This document shows, in pieces, positions 27,373-40,965 of a DNA stretch of 64,000 nucleotides. A program made the position numbers and the translations under genes. How positions within the stretch are numbered: the stretch's first letter is position 1; each line of letters opens with the position of its first letter. Source of the stretch: Acanthornis magna (lineage: Eukaryota; Chordata; Aves; Passeriformes; Acanthizidae); assembly GCA_036785705.1 (NCBI GenBank), contig JAWUZG010000028.1, positions 186,001 to 250,000 on the forward strand. Reading direction: 5' to 3'. The notes beneath the pieces were generated by a model, which was not told the DNA's origin, did not search any database, and was given only the letters and a program-made list of their open reading frames with translations.

Positions 27373-30300
27373 GTGCTGTCAGTGTCAGGGAGATGTGCAA
27401 AGGAGATACACAGTAAGAAAGGCCAATCTTACAGCTCTGGTTTGAGGTCAGATAGGTTTGGCTCATCGCTGTATATATACAAACTGACAGATAACCTTTA
27501 AAATCAGCAGTATTTTCCAAACTTATCTCCTCATGACGTTCACAGGCAGAGTTCACTGAAACCTGGGCAATCCCTATGCGCTTGAATGACAAGGAAGTGT
27601 GTCAAAAGGCAATTAGAGATGGTCTAAATCACTTCACTAAAATAAAAAGAAATCTAAATCTTTATCCAGTGCAAACCCACACCTTCGGGGGTGTTAAAAT
27701 ATCCTGCATTCTTCAGTCTTTAAAGAAACCCATCCTTTCTGCTACATTCCTGAATGTCTGTCCTGTGCCCCATCATTTATTTGTGTGCATGTTCCTCTGG
27801 ATACATATCTACATATCTATCCATAATCAAAATTCAGCAAGGCGTTCTGAACATAAATAGTCCAAATAGTCTCACTGAAGATCTTCAAAGGCTTAAAACA
27901 AAATAGATGCATAAATACTTTGATATCATACATTAAAAAAAATCTAAACACTTAATTACCCTGATTTATGACAACAATAAGTGATACCATCATGTATACC
28001 CTCCCAAAAGGGAAATTTTGCTGTGGTTATTGTTTTGTTATCTTAACTTCCTTTTTAATAAAAGCTAAAGATAATTTATTTCTCACAAGGCAAAGTTGGG
28101 CAACTTACACTGGTGCCCTAAATAACTTATTGTCTTTTATCCTTTCAAGTATCTTAATGACAAAAGCCCTGAAGACAGAATTAGAAATAATCAGAAGATG
28201 CAGTTCACCACCATTTCCAGACCCCCATCTGGGTGCTCAGGTGGAGCCCAAGACCCAGACAAAGCACTGCATGGAGGACCCTATTTTACTGATAAATTTA
28301 ATTTTATTTTCCTCTTTGGAGGATATTCAGTGATGCACAAATTGGGTTTTAAAAGCCATTAGGATCTCTGTCAATGTCAGTAAACAAATAAAACAAACAG
28401 CAGAGTGATTCCTCAGGGAAAACAAGTTTCAATTATACCAACACAGAGTGACAGATTCCTGCCAAGATTATCACAACAACATAATAGCACAGAAACCAGT
28501 GAAAAATAACTAGTAAGCCTCAGTTCCTAGAAACCAGACCGAACTCTAAATTATTTGCCTGGTAGTCACAATTCTGTCTTGCTAAACCTTGTTGAGAATA
28601 TAAATCCTTGCAGAACTACCATGAAAACACCGCATTTCAGAGGCAGCCAGCAAGGCAGAATGAGAAACAAACACAGTGGCCACACCTCCCAGCAGCTCAA
28701 ACCAAAGGATAAGGCAGGCTTGCTCTCCAGCACCTCGGGAAAGGGCTGAACACACTTGCTGGGCTCCCAGCATCAGGAGAGGACAGTGCACAACACCAAA
28801 GTGCCAAAGCCAAGCAGCAGCCACCCCTGTGAGAGCAGCAAACCTCTCAGCTCAGCTCAGCTCCTTCCTGCACTGCCATCTGCATGCCAGCTCTCTGTCT
28901 CAGGGCTGCTGCTCCACAGCTTCCCAAATGTTTGCATTTGGGATCAGGAATGGATGGGAGACTTGCTCCTTGCTACGTCAGAACATTCAGGTTTTGGCTG
29001 TATTATCAATTTATGCCATCACATCAAACCATTTCTATATCAATAAGTTATCAGAAAAGTACAGGTGGATTTACAGTGCATTGCTATTCAATACAAACCA
29101 CACAAGAGTATGCATTTACCTCACCATTAGCTGAGTTAGGTGTCTTCCAAGAGGCTGAACAAGATCTCAGGTCTAAAAGTGTTTGATTTACGCTGATTAT
29201 TAAAAGCGTTTGATAAATTCAGATTATCTGCACACTCACCTTAATCCAGACTAATTCTTTTGTAGCAAAATACTAAGAATTATTTCAGAATATAGCTAAC
29301 CTACTTGATAAAAGAAACTAGCTTAATTTACTAAGCTGAAGTTTCTGACATTGGTTAGACAGCTCAAGCTCTAAATTGGATCCACTCGTGAGTACAAACA
29401 CAGACACACAGTAGAAGCACCCAAAACCCTATGTTGAAGCTACATGAAGGGCAAAACCACTCATTCTCCTCCACTTCATGTAATTAGGATGGCTCACTTC
29501 ACCCAAACACATCCCAGCAGGTTACAGCCAAGTGAAATTTAGTCATCACTGTGGGATAACAGACCCTGAGCTGCTGTAGAGGTGGGACTGATCCATCCAG
29601 ACCACATGGAAGAAAAATCTCAGGTGAATGTGGTGTTCTGCACATGGCCAGAGCACAGGCAACAGCAACCCTGGCTGAGTTTCAGTCATTTCTTACAGAC
29701 AAGGATTAGATCTCAATAGAATGACTTGAATTTGCTGAATTTTAGGTTTACTTCTTATTTCAGTCTCTCTCCAGAGAATGAGGAAAACGCATTGATCACT
29801 GATTTCAGGGATTGTCTTTTCAATGCCGATATTGTGTGCTTTACTGAACAGTGGACATTTGCTCTGAGATGTGTAATTGGATACATCTTATAAATAAATA
29901 AAGCAAGCCCATCATTTATATATAAAAGGCATTAACAGAGACATCGTTCATCCATCACCAGCAGTGTTCTCAGCCAGCTGTGTTTGAATCTGTCAGGAGC
30001 TACCATCCATCCCCTACAGCACTGCACAAAGAGAACTTCACAGTGTTGCTAAAAAAAACCAACAACAACTGTAGCAAACATAATTCATGAATTCAATTCC
30101 TTGACAGTTGAGAGAATCTGATTTAAACATCTTTTAATTAAAAGCTCCCTGCATAGTATCTAACCAACCAGTTTATTTCCTTCTTATTGAAAAACTAATT
30201 ATTTTTTAGAGAGCTGATGCTGAATTTTAACCCTATCTAGAAAGTGTTTGCAGCTGCACATGGCAGTGTTGTCCTGCCATACGCGCATCTTCTGGAGACT

Positions 30301-30870
30301 TATTCTCTCCGTGGAACGTGCCGATTGACCTAACGAAATTGAGTTAAAATGATTCCCACTGGACAGGAGAAGGGAGAAAGACCCAAGTAAAGAAGTTTGT
30401 TTATGTGGGAAGTCAGAGCAAAAGGCACTTTCCCACACAAGGCTGAGAAGGCAGCACACTCTGTGCGCATTACTGTGCACTCAAAAATACCCATTGTGCC
30501 TTTCACAGAGATCCAGCAAGAACTGAGTGATGCTAAAGTTCATCTCCTGGCTCTTGCTTTCAGCCAAAATATTGCTTTCATTGAAAGGTACATGGGGAAA
30601 AGAAACAAATTTGTCACTGAGAAAAGAGGGAAATCATGATTATATACATTCAGCATTGTCAGGGGTCCCAAAAAGACTGAAGTCCTGCATTGCTGTATAT
30701 TTACAAACACAGAACTGATGCCTTCCCAGAAAAGGAAGCTATTTAAGAAGTGGAAGGAAAACCGAAGATTTTATTGAAAGCAGGCTCAAAGAGCACTCCT
30801 CCAGTGGATTCAGCAGGTGAGACGCTGGAATCAGTAGCACAGGGTGAGTTTTTCCTGAGCAGTCTGACCA

Positions 30871-30930
30871 GGAGCTGGACTCGCTGATCCTTGTGGGTCC
30901 CTTCCAGCTGAGGGCATTCTGATTCTGTGG
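30871..30930 (+). repeat. CR1 LINE 3' end
   Basis: Short sense CR1 terminus: 'gagctggactcgctgatcc', 'ttgtgggtcccttccagct', then 'attctgattctgtg'. The part 5' of 30871 is too diverged to assign. Confidence 0.85.
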
Positions 30931-33360
30931 TGATAAACATAGACATTGAGAAAAATAATTCTATCAGCAAACTCACACCAATCAGAAGAGTAATGCTGAT
31001 AATCAGCACTGAAAGTCTTCTGCCACATCAGTCATGCAAGGAGGCTGGAGGTAGAAATTCAGCCTCCTGTTCCACCAGGAGTGGGTCAGACCCGAATGGT
31101 AAAAGGTCCAGATGCTGAAATTGGTGGGATGACTCCTGACCTCAGGGCTTTTGGATCTGTCTGTATTTCAACTGGACAGAAACAGTGTGTCTGTGCCGCT
31201 ACAGACTTTTGCTGTTCACGCACCTCAAAGTCCGAAAGCAGAATTTGAACTTCCATTTTGAGGCTGAAAACTCTTCAACTGTTTCATCTGAAATTTCAGC
31301 GCTACCCACAGCCCTGCATTGTACCCCAAACTCCAGGCACTCGCTGATTTTCATAGCTCTTAAAAGACGATTCCAAGATTTCATCCAAACAGCTTTGTAA
31401 CATCTTTCTCATCACAACTGAATCCATAAATAAAAGAGAACAATAGAACTTGTATTCAAAAAGCAGCTGATTATGCACATGAGCCCACGCCAGTTATAAG
31501 CATGATTGCAAATAACTGCAATTTACAATTTGCAAGCAACAAGAAAAGTATCAGCCCCTCCTTTATTTCTCTGATTAACTTCAAACACTATAATTTAAGG
31601 AAAAAAAAATTATTTGCTAGCTTTTCATTCCAGAAAAAAACAAAAAACCTAAAAAAACTGCAAAAATATATGGTTATTTTGTCCCATTTATCAAACAAAT
31701 GTTCCAAAATCATCCTCCTTCCTTATTAACTCTTCCAAAATTCATGCTAATTTTCTTTATTCATATAAAGACTCTGAAATTTAATTCCTGCTTTGGTAAA
31801 AGATTACTCTTGTCTAAGCTCTTTTAAATATGGCCTTTTATGTCCCTGTGAGTTCTAGGACTGGGTCCTAAACAATATCTACGTGAATGAGGCAAAAGGA
31901 ATGGAATTTACCCTTTTTCTCCTTTTCCTTTTTTTTATTTTTTTTATTTAGACCAATATAAATGCCCAAGTAAAAGCCATTCAAAAACTGTTTTTCAGAA
32001 GTGTTTCTGACTTTCACTTTGAAGCACCAGCCAATTTATTACTGAGAAAAGCCAGCCAGGTTTGCCATAGAGGATGGCTGTTTTCCTACTGGCAAGTGAA
32101 GAAGTTTTCATCTATTTTGTAACATGCTTTAATTTCACTGAGGGTTGCTCAAATGTTTGTCAGAAATTTTCCAGACACAAAATTTATTCTTATTTTTTAA
32201 ATGCAGTGCCTGGGGAGGAAAAACAACAGTTACAGATAGAATTGATCATCAGCCTCTAAGGCCTCTGTAGCAGAGCTACCATTAAACCAGCTGTAATCCA
32301 AAAGAGGGGGAAAAAAGCCTGGATTTTCACAGCAGCAATGACAAATATGCCTAATATTCTCAACATTTATGCTACTTACATAGATAAAGTCTCTACAGTG
32401 ATGTGGGGGAGACCAGGCGTGATTCTTCATGCTCACACTGCTGCAGGGCAAGAATAACGCCACTAAAATGAGAAGCGACAACCAAGTGGAAACAGAGCAG
32501 GAACAGTGGAGTGACCAAGGCTCTTGTGCCACTGAGAGTCACAGGCCACCTTATGTTCTCATGATCCCTCCAACAGCAGAAATTGTTCTTCATGAGGATG
32601 GCAAATTTGGCTTTTCTAAGACCTTGTTTCAATCAAGACAAAACACAGTATTTCACAACCTGAAGCTTAAAGACACCAAATCCCCAAACTGAAAATCCTC
32701 CTAGTCTAGCTCAGTTCACAGACTAATTTAAAATTTAATGTTGACTCAAAGCCTTCTCCTTCTTGACGGATTTCAGAAAGAAATAAACAAAGAAAAACAT
32801 GCACATAAATAATCTGTTAACAGCAGTTTAAATTACTGCAGACCACCCCCAAAAATACACAGAGCCCAAGAGGTACTGCAGAGGAAACAAAACCTTCTCA
32901 AGATACAGCCCCACTGAAAATTCAACTTCATTGACTGCAGCAGAATTATACTGCAGGGAAAGCTTTGGTACACGAGTGGTAAAGACTTCTTTGGGAGCAA
33001 GCAGATCAATAGTCATAACATTGTTATAACATATACATTGACACGCTCGCAATGAGGCTTCTGAAATATTTGCAATTCTTGTAGAAATACTGCAAAGCTG
33101 CAATTGCTTATCAATTCACAGTGATTTTTTAATTTTATTTTTTTTTAGACACAGATCTCTATGTGACAGAATATTATGATGAAGTCTGGGACAAATTCCA
33201 AAGGTAAGGTATTAAAAAGAATCCACAACTCAGCACTAGAGTTTATGGCAAGGGGGAAAAGCAGCAGACTCCGACTAAGAATTTTTGTAGATGAAGGTTG
33301 AATATTTTTGAAAAATATTTCTCTGCAGCTTTTAAGGAAAGAGATAGAACACAGACAGAG

Positions 33361-33420
33361 GGGTTGGAACTAGATGATCTTTAAGGTCCCTTCCAACCCA
33401 AGTCTTTTTATGATTCTACG
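33361..33420 (+). repeat. CR1 LINE 3' end
   Basis: Sense CR1 terminus with 'gggttggaactagatgatct', 'ttaaggtcccttccaaccca' and the tail 'tatgattctacg'. Only about 60 bp remain. Confidence 0.9.
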
Positions 33421-34077
33421 AAAACTTAAAATCTGTTTGGTCAACACAGAAAATGGATCAGGGGAAAGTCATCTCCTGAAGAATTTATTACTAGAAGCAA
33501 TTTAATAAACCCTTGCTATCTCAACTTGTCTAATTTTTAGGTTCTGAATCAATTCATGAAAGAAAAAATAAGTAACGCATTTCCTGAAGTAGTAAGATAA
33601 AAATGATTCATGTATCAATGTAACCACTTACATCAGGTTAAATTTTTGGCCACTCTGTTTTCCTCTTTTGTTACCCAAAGCTTGGATATTATAAGAACTG
33701 TGTGTTGGAGAAAAATATTAATAACCACAAAAACTCTTCAGCAGTTGTTCAAACATTTATAAAGTAGCCAAGGCTCCAATTAAAGGCTTAACCTAACAAA
33801 GAACAACCTGCTTTGATTTACCCTTTGTTTCCACAATTATTCAGAGACTCTTGGCAACACCTCTGCCTTCACCTTCCACTTCAGAATTCCTGTTGTTCAG
33901 CAAATAAACAAGAAATCTGTGACAAATTAGCTGAATCTCAAAAAATGTTCTGAAACGGGTGATACCAGCCTGAAAAAAAACTTATAGGAGAACCAAACCT
34001 GGCATTTGAAATATGGCCATCACATCCATTTTTTTAATAACCTACCTACAGAGAGCTCCAAAACAGTGAAAGATCAG

Positions 34078-34178
34078 AGTGAGCCATTTGCCTAAACGAG
34101 ATCACACAACTTTCACACAATGATCCCACCTCCCAGCCCAGATCTGTAGTCACTGAACTACAGTGACCTCAAAAAGAC
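34078..34178 (-). repeat. MIR/CORE-SINE-like remnant, antisense
   Basis: The plus strand resembles the complement of the MIR core: 'agtgagccatttgcctaaac', 'gagatcacacaactttcac', then 'ctcccagcccagatctgtag'. Very diverged; extent approximate. Confidence 0.45.
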
Positions 34179-35340
34179 ACAGAACCTTGGCTAAAGTGAC
34201 TGCGAATTTACTGAGTCTATTCCTGTTTTCATGTTTGATACCTTTAAATAGTTGCACTCTTCCCATAATTTATATTTTTATTCTTTAAACTTCAAGTCAC
34301 TTGATTTTTGTGGCTTTAGCCTTCCAGTTAAAACATTACTATTAAATTGGGCTTCCCCTTCACAATTTCGCACTTTAAAGACCACAATTAAATTACATCT
34401 TGTATTTCTTATTGGTAAGCTAAGGATATAAAGTTCTGCCACTCATTAAAAGGCATAATTTCAAGACCACAAACCACTGATGCTTAGTTCTGCTGGCCTA
34501 ATACCATTGCCTGGCAGAAATGCCTTCACTTCTGAAATCACCATCAAAAAAAGGGCAGAATTGGTGTGAGCACGAAAAATGTCTGTCCCAGAAGTGTCTG
34601 ACACTGCACATTGTCAGTTTGCCTATCCAGGTATTTGGCAGTTTATAAAAACTCCTGATAAATCACAAAGGACCTTGCACTGGAAAACTGCCTGGGAGAA
34701 CTTTGTGGAGAGAATGTTCTGGCTTTGAATGTGTGTAGCTCCATCAGGCTTAGGCTCGCAGAGCCATGAGAGAGGAGGTCAGGTGTCCTGTGTCCCCACC
34801 GCAGGGAGCCCAGGGCTCTGGAGAGCTCTGCTCTGAGCCACATTCCAGTGCCTCTGGGAGCCCTGGAAATGCAAATTCCTGCTGTGCAGTTCCCCGGCTA
34901 AGGTGAAATGTTCACCCAGAGACAGGAACATGCAAGATATTCACAAAAATTAGTTTTAATAAGAAGGTCGCTACTACATTAGGCATTCTCCACTGACTAA
35001 AACCGATTTTTTCCCAACGTGCTCTGTAGGCAGCATTGCCGCACAGCTCAGTATCTCTTCAAAATATTCTGGCACATGAAAAACTTGTGCTTGAAACTCA
35101 GCAAAATACACACCCTCCCATGCCTATCAGAACTCTGCTCTGTGTAAGTACCACATGTAGCTTGACAGATCACACATCAGTAAATAATGCTTGTTACTGA
35201 GTTATTTAGGAACACAAAAAACCCAGTTTCATATTTAACAAAGATTTGTCCTCATATAGCAATATTCAACCTTGCAAATCTTCTAAGGGAAACAGAAAAT
35301 TATATTGGCAAATCAACATATGACACCATCCATCGAAGGT

Positions 35341-35455
35341 TAAAATGAGAAAAGCAAGGAAGGAGACAAATGAGCCACCCAAGGTCGCACAAAATCGGAA
35401 GAACAACCAAGAATAGAACAAAGGCCTCTTCATTACTTAGATCACAAATGCATTC
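35341..35455 (-). repeat. MIR/CORE-SINE-like remnant, antisense
   Basis: Order of motifs matches the complement of a MIR-type SINE: 'taaaatgagaaaag', 'gccacccaaggtcgcacaa', 'caagaatagaacaaaggcct'. Diverged and partial. Confidence 0.55.
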
Positions 35456-36304
35456 GATTCTGCGTTAGTTAATCTGCAGACTATGAGCATCAGTAGCAAG
35501 ACATGTCCACAGGAGAAAATACAGTAATAATGAGCTGCAAGTTCAGCATTACCTAAAGCCACAGGATATAATTAAAAGGCACAGGGTGCAATGACCTGAC
35601 CTTGAATGTCACTCAAGTGACGAGAGGAAAGAGCATGCTACCAAGTATTTTGATTCTAGAGAAACACAAAGCACAACAAACCTGGGGGAAAAATCAGTTT
35701 GCGATCTAGGCTTGCAAAGCAGATCTCCACCAGATCTCAGGTCTGCTCTGCTTCCCTCCTCACCAGCCTTTGTGTCTTTTACAGCATCGATAAAAGCCTC
35801 TGGAAACACACTGGAAAAGAGTTAAGGCCCAAGCAATATTTTATTTTTGCAAAGGATAAGCCAGATGAAAAACAGAAAAGAACTTACAAAACAAGGCAAT
35901 TTGGGCGCTTTCTTTAAACATTTTTTCAAAAGAATTATTACAACTGTTTTGGCATCCACAAATATTGCATGTAGCTTTTCATCTCCTAGTCCAGTAAGAC
36001 TGGTTTGTGTTTCAATGCTGGTGAAGAATTTTTCTTCTTGATTTTTCCTTTTCATACCTCCTACTCCTCTCAATAGAAACAACCTACAGGTTGAAAAGTA
36101 CTTCACAAGAAGAAAATTAATTGATAGGAGGGTGTAACTGCTCGCCAAGCACTAGCTGAGGTAGCAGAAAATCTGTTTGTTTGTTCAATTTTAAGTTTCA
36201 TATGTCAAGAAGAGAAGAAAACAAATTGAGGAGGTAACATTCTTCTCCCTAAAAACTACACCAGACCTACTCACTGCAAAAAAAAAAACCAGGCTGACCT
36301 GTTC

Positions 36305-36378
36305 TGTGTGGCTGTGCTGAGTTACTTCACTCCTCTGAACCTCATTCTTTCTGTACCTAAAGAACACAACACTGGGGA
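36305..36378 (+). repeat. MIR/CORE-SINE-like remnant
   Basis: Sense-strand MIR-like core: 'tgtgtggctgtgctgagtta', 'cttcactcctctgaacctca', then 'ttctttctgtacctaaagaa' and 'cacaacactgg'. Short and diverged. Confidence 0.5.
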
Positions 36379-37555
36379 CCACTTGTACCAGTTGGGTCTC
36401 TGAGCACCACTAAAGCCTTCTGTTATTAATAAACCTCCTCCTTTCCAAGTGGATTATTTATAAATGAATTGTGTGACCTCTGGCAGGCTAGAATTAAACA
36501 GAGAATACAGTTTGTTCCCCTCTAACTGAAAAACAAAGGCTATGGAAAGATGAATAGAGAGAAGCAATTAATATTTCTTAATAATTGTCATGGTGTATGG
36601 GAGGACTGCTACGTTTCTCAGGGTTTCTGCACAGAAAGGTTCCAGGTAACTATTCATTCACGGGGCTGGGTTCATGTAAATCAGATGTTGTTGCCAAGCA
36701 ACTATAGGTGCTAAGGAATGAAATACAGTCTGCAGAAACCTAATAGCCTGGAGAGAAAAAGGGACTACAATCTGAGATTTATGGCATATATAAAAGGAAA
36801 AGAGTCATTCTCCCACACACAAAGAACACAGATACTTTATTATAAATGTCCTTAGCGTGTTTTTCTAAGGCATAATTAAGCATTAAAATTCCCACTACAC
36901 CCCAAATCAAACAGGTAAATTCTTTTTCCTTTTTTTTTTTTAATGTTTTGCTCATTAAGCTTTCTAGAAATAGATCTTGAGAAATTACCATCAAGACAAA
37001 AGGTAAAATTTAACCCAAAGATCTTTTTTTTCCTGAATAAAAATGTTAGGTATACAGACAGCACTGCAACTGCCAATCAGCTTTACACCTTACCTTCTTA
37101 TGTTTTTATACCATGCTCATTAACATTGCATCTGATCATCAGAAATTCTCTTTAAGCTTATTAAGATTTTAAAATATTTTTAGCAAGTTAATTAGAATAC
37201 ATTAACAGAGCTCATCTGTGTTCACCCATCATGCATATTTTATTTTATTCAGGCAAATTGCTTTTAAATGAAATATTAGATCCAGGGAGGGTACACTGTT
37301 GGGTACTGAACAATACAACCCCTCAGTACAAACATGGGCTCCCACACATGAAGAGCTTCATGGCACTGAAAAAGGGGTGCTTTCTGATGGCAAAGAGCTT
37401 TTTAAATTCCTGTCCTTATCACAATCCCCTGCAGCTGCGTTGTGCACACATGGACACGGTGTATCACCCCAGAACCTGAACCACCGTTTGTTGCCATCGT
37501 GTTCTCACACAACCAATAAAAGCTAAAGACACCAAGAATCCATCGCAATGGGAGC

Positions 37556-38217
37556 TGTGGTACTCGTTCGCGGTTTTGTTTCGGACGGTCAGGATGGAGA
37601 CGAGAGATCTCTGAAGTTTGGTCTTAGAGCATGAGGTTTATTGTGAAAAGGGTGAGTGTAGGGGACCTGCCAGGAGCTGCCAGACCTAGCTCGAAGCAGG
37701 TCAGAGAGGTAAGAGAGGGAGAAAGAGTAGAGAAGAAAGAAGATAGAATGCCATGGTTGCCGTTTACAATACAATAAATCATCTTCTGTGCTGAATATTC
37801 TAATTTTCACTAACCAATCTAGAACAAGCTACAAATCCTACAACATTTACATACAGCCTGTGAGAGTCATGGCATTACCATATGGTGTTATATTTTAAAC
37901 TCTAAAAACTGCTTTTTGGACCCTCTGCCAAGTTGGTAGGGTCTGCTCTGACCCTTGGACCTGTCTGCAAGCAGAGGGTATTGTTTAATCAAAAGGGGGA
38001 TTGTTTTCAGTTGGCCATACCATTGTTTTCCAGTTCTTCAGTCACTGGGGTTTGGTATCTTGAAGCTTGTCTTCATTTCAATCTAGCTGATAGTTTCCAT
38101 ATTCTTAGCATCTTTTGCCAGGTAATAATATTTATAAGTCTTTCCTATTTCATCCTCCCCAACAGGGAACCAAAGGTCTAGCCAAGGAGAACGAAAGAAC
38201 ATTTTCAGCCCCTCACA
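37556..38217 (-). mobile_element. Probable solitary retroviral-type LTR
   Basis: About 660 bp beginning TGTG at 37556 and ending CACA at 38217, i.e. TG...CA on either strand. Read on the minus strand it has TATA-like motifs (TATAAATA near 38130 and a weaker one near 37890) and an AATAAA signal at 37632-37627, about 70 nt before the end, as in an LTR with its U5. The last 70 bases have many CpGs, suggesting a fairly young copy. A 3-4 bp 'ctg(t)' occurs at both flanks but the exact duplication is ambiguous. No second LTR and no gag, pol or env homology lie next to it. Family not identified. Confidence 0.5.
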
Positions 38218-40474
38218 CTGTAATTCAAAGACTTTCAAAAATTCATGATTCGTAAGTTGATTTTTCTCCTGCTGATTGTGTCTGAGGATCTCACTTGATC
38301 TTAAGGCAGGACCCAATTAGAAGCTCCAGCACAGTGTGGCACAGGTTTCTGACAGGCAGGGGTGCACATGGATTTGGCAGAGCAACAAGAACAGCTCACG
38401 AAGGATGAACCTGAAACACCCTTTGCTTTAGCAATCATCATAAATGCCTCCCTCTAATGTTCACTCAGTGCCATCAAGCATAATTAAATAACCATTTCTG
38501 AGGATAAAGGAGACAACAAAAATTACCTTGGCATATTTTTGGCATGCCTCTTGCAGAATTTCACTCAAGTCAGACGAATTCCATCACTGGCTACTGAAAC
38601 TTAACTACAATGCCACTAATAATAATATGCTCCTCAAGCCCCTGATACACCTTCACACAATCCATCCAAATGAGACATTTTTGAAATTGGTCCTTTATGG
38701 CCCAAATCCTTCCTATCCGAGGAAGGATGGAAAATCATACTAATTTCACCAACAGTTCTCAAGTTAAGTGGTTACTTTTAAAGATCTGCATAAATAAAGG
38801 GATAAAAAAAAGTTTGCCAACTTCATGCTTGACTCAGATTTTTCACTCTCACTGCATTTCAATTAACCTGCCACAGATTGCAGAGCTGACATATTTGATT
38901 CAGATAGTAAAGAAAACACTCTTAAAAAAACAACAGGTCTGAATCCTTTGATGAGTGATCATACAATCCATATCAAAACACACATTTAAATCTCAGTCAC
39001 CACACATTTCATGATCTGCATCATTAACACTGTCTGGTTTGAGGGATTTTGATAATCTCTTTGACAATCTATAGCAGTTCTTTATCTCCAAGGCACTGAT
39101 GCCTTTTAAGCAATGATCATTATTTAGGTATGCTTTGTGCCTGTAGTCTTCCCTGAGATGTTAATCTCCATAATTCAAGAGGCTGCTCTTTTATAAGCTG
39201 CTCCCATACTCCCCATGTTTTCTTCCACTGATGAACCCCAAAATCAGACCAGTTTCATATAACATTTGGCTGAACACACCAGCCACGCTGACATGGGGAT
39301 ATTTTAACCACAGCTGAGCAATTCTACGAAAAGTTCTTCCAAAGGCCAAGAGAAGAGAATTCTATCAATGGACAGGGTCCCTTTTCTCTGGATAAATCAC
39401 TATTGATTGCACTGAACCCAAACCCACCCTGCCATAACCTTTTCCTCCTATTTCTACGTTTATTAATCAACTCACACATCAAAAGCATAAGCTGCAGTCT
39501 GCACTTTCTTCTCAAGCTTGACCAAGCAGAAGTTTTATGTTTTAAAGGAATTCCCTGCCTTTGACAGCTGGAGAAGAGATTTCACCTCCCTGCCACAGAG
39601 CAGGAGTCCAGCAGCTGCCTTGGCCACAAGGATCATCTGGGATCTCTCCCTGGCTCTCACTGCATGCTGAATAAGGACCCACACAATCCCAAAAACCTAT
39701 TTGCTGGCATTAAAAAAACACAAACTGCCTTGGTTTATTTTGTAGCATTTAAGCAGAGATATGTCCTATCTTAAGGATAAAAAAAAACCCCACGTGGAAA
39801 TCAATATAAATTTCTAGTAGCACCCTAATTGCAAAGAATAGGGCTTGAATGAGCAATGAAGGCAAGCAGACATTTTAATGTCATTTAGAGTGACCAAAGA
39901 CACTGAAATATGTTTACAATTAGGAGTATTCACTCGATAAAGGAAGGGGTAAAGTAAAGCATGACTACCAGACAATAGTGAAATAAAATGCAATTTAGCA
40001 AAGCACATTTTGTCGTTGGCCTACCCTGGCACATGCTCCTCGATCCTACAATGGAAACAGTGACTCGTTTATGCAAGCCAGCACAATTTTAACAAATCCT
40101 AATAATGTCGCTGCTAGAGCTGCATCTGTAGCACAGCTATGCTCAAGCTCACCTGGCTCGGGATTTTAATGAGAACCTGGAGCTCTCCACTGCTTACAGA
40201 ATCCTCTCTGTTAACCCAGAGCAGCTCAGAGTGTGTTATCCACCCCAATCCCCACCTGCCTCTGCCATCCCTCCAGAGAAGCCTCAGCTACCTTCATTAA
40301 AAAGCTGAAAAACTCCTCCCGTCCGTTCCCTCTCTCTTTCCCTTCTCCCAAAAACACAGCACAGAGGACTCAGAGCCAGTTCTTTTCTTTGAATTTGCTT
40401 CTGCAAAGGCCAAAATCTTCCACTGCCTAAAACCCAGCCCCAGCTAAGCATTGGACATCACTGAATAGCGAGAC

Positions 40475-40540
40475 TCAATCAATCAATCAATTTTTTTTTC
40501 ATTATTATTTTTTGTTATTATTATTGTTGTTGTTATTTTT
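40475..40540 (+). repeat. Low-complexity tract: (AATC)n, T-run, (ATT/GTT)n
   Basis: Four AATC-type units pass into a T9 run, then ATT and GTT trinucleotide units ('ttattattattgttgttgtt'). Ordinary simple-sequence DNA. Confidence 0.9.
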
Positions 40541-40740
40541 AAGGAAGAGGCTGCTCACATTTTCCTTTCAAAAGGCAAAAGAATAAGGTTTTCCACTCTG
40601 GGTACATCCTCTGGGTACCTGAGATGTGGTTCACCAAAATCCAGCATATTCTCTGAGTCCCTTTCTCTACATCACATCCAATCCTCACATAAAACAGCAG
40701 TCAACAAAAATGTACAATGTCTTTTCCCAATTCCTCACAG

Positions 40741-40965
40741 TTAACACGTTAAGTGGCAATAAAGGGTGCAATGACTTTCCAAGGGCATGTACCTGTTTAA
40801 TTATTCAAAAGAAAATTGACTCAGGCACCATGGTATGAAACACTAAAATATGCAAACGAAGTAAATTATGGGGGAAAGCAACAAAAGAGAAAAAAAGGGA
40901 TCATGGTGAGAGGAACATATGGGGGCAGATTCAGATCATCTTGTGTTTCTGAGTTTCTCTATATA
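40741..40965 (+). repeat. Diverged direct repeat, copy 1 (partner 44122-44345)
   Basis: Shares an ordered series of matches with 44122-44345: 'tgcaatgactttccaagggc' against 'tgcaatgacttttcaagggc', then 'gtttaatt' with a following A-rich part, 'taaattatgg' and a final 'tcttgtg'. About 225 bp are alignable with small gaps. Part of the shared core ('tgactttccaagggcat') resembles the MIR-type 'tgacttgcccaaggtcac', so both may be copies of one ancient repeat instead of a local duplication. Confidence 0.5.

Larger units (their letters stand above)
27141..37555 (-). other. Presumed XYLB intron (first part), no recognised exon
   Basis: Searching the minus strand for the expected preceding XYLB segments (QFMAKR, GFYFDVME, SDGSGMNL, GDNPASLAG) gave nothing in 27141-64000. 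This block contains SINE-like scraps at 27236, 34078, 35341 and 36305, CR1 tails at 30871 and 33361, and otherwise unique AT-rich sequence. Confidence 0.5.

Noticed and set aside
28107..28180. Minus-strand stretch faintly like an N-terminal xylulokinase helix
   Set aside because: It lies next to the C-terminal exons, where an N-terminal exon would be out of order, and the similarity is only a few common residues.
35764..35810. 47-bp minus-strand segment with acceptor-like CTTTTCCAG and donor G|GTGAGG
   Set aside because: Short open stretch expected by chance; the peptide does not match xylulokinase and no partner exon was found.
38528..38580. Minus-strand exon-like stretch ending AAG|GTAATT
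   Set aside because: A stop codon lies in frame just inside the only plausible acceptor and the peptide does not align with XYLB.
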